Source: Candidatus Luteimonas excrementigallinarum
Lineage (GTDB): Bacteria > Pseudomonadota > Gammaproteobacteria > Xanthomonadales > Xanthomonadaceae
Direction of reading: 5' to 3'
DNA: 11,002 nucleotides
NCBI GenBank assembly: GCA_019115725.1
Contig: DXCY01000037.1
Location: 1 to 11,002 of the forward strand
The position numbers and the translations under genes were made by a program. The notes under the pieces were generated by a model, which was not told the DNA's origin, ran no database searches, and saw only the letters and a program-made list of their open reading frames with translations. Numbering within the stretch: position 1 is the first letter of the stretch; every line of letters begins with the position of its first letter. Shown piece after piece: positions 9,373 through 11,002 of this stretch.

Positions 9373-9377
9373 GGGAG
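9373..9377 (+). promoter_or_regulatory. Shine-Dalgarno deciding the GTG start of the IMPase gene
   Basis: GGGAG at 9373-9377 is 6 nt before GTG 9384, in the 13-bp gap after the transporter stop. The next in-frame ATG is at 9414 (residue 11), with no comparable ribosome site. Confidence 0.6.
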
Positions 9378-9383
9378 ATCACA

Positions 9384-10199
9384 GTGATCGACGCATCGGC
9401 GGACTTGAAGTCCATGATCCAGGCGGCACAGGCCGCCGGAGAGGGCCTGCAGCGCCGCTTCGCCCAGCTGTCGGAGTTGACCGTACGCGCCAAAAACGGA
9501 CCTGCCGACCTGGTCTCGGTCGCCGACGAGGAAGCCGAACACACGGTGCGCGGCCTGCTGGCGAGCGCGCGGCCTGCGTACGCCTTCCTCGGTGAGGAAG
9601 GCGGCGCCGCTGGCGGTACCGACGCCAGCCGGACCTGGATCGTCGATCCGCTCGACGGCACCACCAACTTCCTCTTCGCCTGCCCGCTATGGGGGGTCAA
9701 CGTGGCCCTCGCCCACGAGGGAGAGATCGTCGCGGGCGTCACTTACCTGCCCGTGCTGGGGGAGATGTACGTCGCCGAGCAAGGCAAGGGCGCATGGCTC
9801 AACGGCCAGCGCATCCAGGTCTCGCCCCGCTCCAGCCTGATCGAAAGCGTGCTGGCCTGCGGCATTCCGTTCGCCGGCAAGCCCGACCACCCGCTGTTCG
9901 CGCGCGAAATGGCGCTGCTCAGCGAACGCACCTCCGGCATCCGCCGCACCGGCGCCTGTGCGGTCGACATGGCCTGGGTTGCCGCCGGCCGCTGGGACGC
10001 CTACTGGGAGCGCGCGCTCAACGCCTGGGACCTGGCCCCCGGCGTGATCCTGGTGCAGGAAGCCGGCGGCACCGCGACCGCCGTCGACGGCACGGCGCTC
10101 GATATCCACGGCAACAACGTGTGCGTCAGCAACGGCGCCATCCACGGCACGCTGGTCGAACAGCTCAACGCCGTCCTGAAAGAGGAGAACGCATCATGA
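9384..10199 (+). CDS. Inositol monophosphatase family protein (SuhB-like)
   Basis: 271 residues, the normal IMPase length, with no signal peptide, so cytoplasmic. All Mg-binding motifs are present: Lys37 with GPADLVSVAD (39-48), Glu71 in FLGEEG, WIVDPLDGTTNF with Asp88 and Asp91, and WDLAPG with Asp216. The family hydrolyses inositol-1-phosphate and related monophosphates to the free alcohol and Pi; some members act on other substrates such as 3'-phosphoadenosine 5'-phosphate, histidinol phosphate or fructose 1,6-bisphosphate. Genomic context favours inositol monophosphate: it follows an OPA carrier and the iol genes, and would feed free inositol to IolG. The start is GTG 9384. The stop overlaps the next start as ATGA, so it shares a transcript with the phosphoesterase. 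The housekeeping suhB would normally be elsewhere, so this is probably a dedicated paralogue. Confidence 0.9.
   Translation: MIDASADLKSMIQAAQAAGEGLQRRFAQLSELTVRAKNGPADLVSVADEEAEHTVRGLLASARPAYAFLGEEGGAAGGTDASRTWIVDPLDGTTNFLFACPLWGVNVALAHEGEIVAGVTYLPVLGEMYVAEQGKGAWLNGQRIQVSPRSSLIESVLACGIPFAGKPDHPLFAREMALLSERTSGIRRTGACAVDMAWVAAGRWDAYWERALNAWDLAPGVILVQEAGGTATAVDGTALDIHGNNVCVSNGAIHGTLVEQLNAVLKEENAS
10181..10187 (+). promoter_or_regulatory. Shine-Dalgarno for the PhoD-family gene
   Basis: AGAGGAG at 10181-10187 lies within the last codons of the IMPase gene, 8 nt before ATG 10196. It supports that ATG as the start despite the 4-nt overlap. Confidence 0.7.
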
Positions 10200-11002
10200 A
10201 ACTGCAGCGACGTTCGTTCCTGGCCGCCGCCGGCCTGACCGGCCTGTTCGCGGCGCTGCCGCGCGCCATCGCCAGCGTAATCGGCTACCCGCGCGCGCTG
10301 CAGGGACCGATGATCGGCGCGCCCGGCCCGGATCATTTCAACGTCTGGGTGCGTGCGAGCGGCGCGTTCGAGGTGACCCTGGAGGTCTCCACCGACCGCG
10401 ATTTCCGCAACCTCATCGAAGGTGCGTCCACCCTGACCAGCGCCGACGACGACTGCTGCGCGGTACTGCGCGTCGACAACCTGCAGCCCGACACGGACTA
10501 CTGGTACCGGCTCAAGTACGATGGCGTCGACGACCGCTTCCAGCCGCTGCCCTACCGCACCCGGACCGCGCCGGACGGCCCCGCGGACTTCCGCGTCGCC
10601 TTCGGCTCCTGCTGCCGCAACCAGTACGATCCGCACCAGCGCATCTGGAACACCGTACGCGCGCTGGAGCCTGACATGTTCATCTGGCTGGGTGACAACG
10701 TTTACGCCGACAGCGACCAGCCTGCAGCGCTCACCGACCTGTACGCGCGCAGCCGCACCGTGGAGCGGCTGGAGCCGCTGCTGCGCTCGGTGCCACAGCT
10801 GGCCACCTGGGACGACCACGACTTCGGCTACAACGATTCGGACGGGCTGAGTCCGTTCAAGGACGCTGCACTGAAGATCTTCAAGCGCTTCTGGGCCAAT
10901 CCGGCATATGGCGAGCCGGACAATCCCGGCGTGTACTTCAAGCAGCATTACGGCGGCGTGGATTTCTTCGTGCTCGACGGCCGCTACCACCGCGATCCGA
11001 CC
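10196..11002 (+). CDS. phoD: PhoD-family alkaline phosphatase/phosphodiesterase, Tat-exported (3' end outside window)
   Basis: The frame is open from ATG 10196 to the window edge; 269 residues are visible and the gene is unfinished. Residues 1 to about 26 are a twin-arginine signal: QRRSFLAAAGL (Arg5-Arg6), a hydrophobic stretch, then AIA-S as a possible cleavage site at 26/27. Residues about 30-125 look like the N-terminal beta-sandwich of PhoD proteins (NVWVRAS; NLQPDTDYWYRL). The metallophosphoesterase domain follows: FGSCCRNQ, metal motif WLGDNVYAD (164-172), TWDDHDFGYND with His208, and LDGRYHR (260-266). PhoD enzymes act outside the cytoplasm on phosphomonoesters or phosphodiesters, including phospholipids and teichoic acids. 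Here it could release inositol phosphate or glycerophosphoinositol from phospholipid or other organic phosphate for the upstream OPA carrier; substrate is inferred. A Pho-regulon role is the alternative. Confidence 0.88.
   Translation, partial: MKLQRRSFLAAAGLTGLFAALPRAIASVIGYPRALQGPMIGAPGPDHFNVWVRASGAFEVTLEVSTDRDFRNLIEGASTLTSADDDCCAVLRVDNLQPDTDYWYRLKYDGVDDRFQPLPYRTRTAPDGPADFRVAFGSCCRNQYDPHQRIWNTVRALEPDMFIWLGDNVYADSDQPAALTDLYARSRTVERLEPLLRSVPQLATWDDHDFGYNDSDGLSPFKDAALKIFKRFWANPAYGEPDNPGVYFKQHYGGVDFFVLDGRYHRDPT

Noticed and set aside
8017..9387. Plus-strand frame starting ATG 8017, overlapping the transporter
   Set aside because: Its translation is Arg/Pro/Gly-rich with no membrane segments, while the GTG 8024 frame gives a clear OPA transporter with conserved phosphate-site residues.
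10001..10990. Minus-strand open frame of 329 codons over the IMPase and PhoD-family genes
   Set aside because: The + strand frame 10196-11002 has a Tat signal, metal-binding motifs and a strong ribosome site, although it has no stop in the window; the antisense frame has none of these.

Overview
The window is GC-rich, densely coded DNA read almost entirely on the + strand. It carries a myo-inositol catabolic gene cluster. GC-rich third codon positions, overlapping genes, an RpiR-type regulator next to iolCDEB, and an IolC fused to a DUF2090 aldolase-like domain all point to a proteobacterium. My best guess is a Xanthomonadaceae-like gammaproteobacterium (Lysobacter/Luteimonas type), but no marker gene in the window fixes this.

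Layout. Bases 2-835 hold the 3' part of an RpiR/SIS-domain regulator (probable IolR). An 80-bp gap with an AT-rich island follows. Then come iolC (kinase plus DUF2090), iolD, iolE, iolB and iolA/mmsA (916-7917), joined by overlaps of 8, 4 and 1 nt and one 4-nt gap, so probably one transcript. A 106-bp gap (7918-8023) holds a second AT-rich island. The second block is an organophosphate:phosphate-antiporter-type MFS carrier (8024-9370), an inositol-monophosphatase-family enzyme (9384-10199) and the start of a Tat-exported PhoD-family phosphoesterase (10196 to the window edge). These genes are separated by 13 bp and then overlap by 4 nt.

How they fit together. IolE, IolD, IolB, IolC and IolA cover the pathway from 2-keto-myo-inositol to acetyl-CoA and glycolytic intermediates; the DUF2090 half of IolC can supply the aldolase step. 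The first enzyme, inositol 2-dehydrogenase (IolG/IdhA), is not in the window. No ABC or sugar/proton inositol importer is visible either. Instead the second block reads as a route for phosphorylated inositol: an exported phosphoesterase releases an inositol phosphate, a GlpT-like carrier with all four key phosphate-site residues imports it, and a cytoplasmic IMPase removes the phosphate to give free inositol. This is an inference from gene content and motifs, and it is the most interesting hypothesis here.

Both non-coding islands carry the same hexamer, TGAAAT, in pairs 14-15 bp apart. In each gap one copy lies exactly 73 bp upstream of the first start codon. These are candidate operators for the RpiR regulator, tying the two blocks into one regulon. 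No RNA genes, insertion sequences, CRISPR arrays or convincing intrinsic terminators were seen. No stretch over 300 bases lacks a gene.
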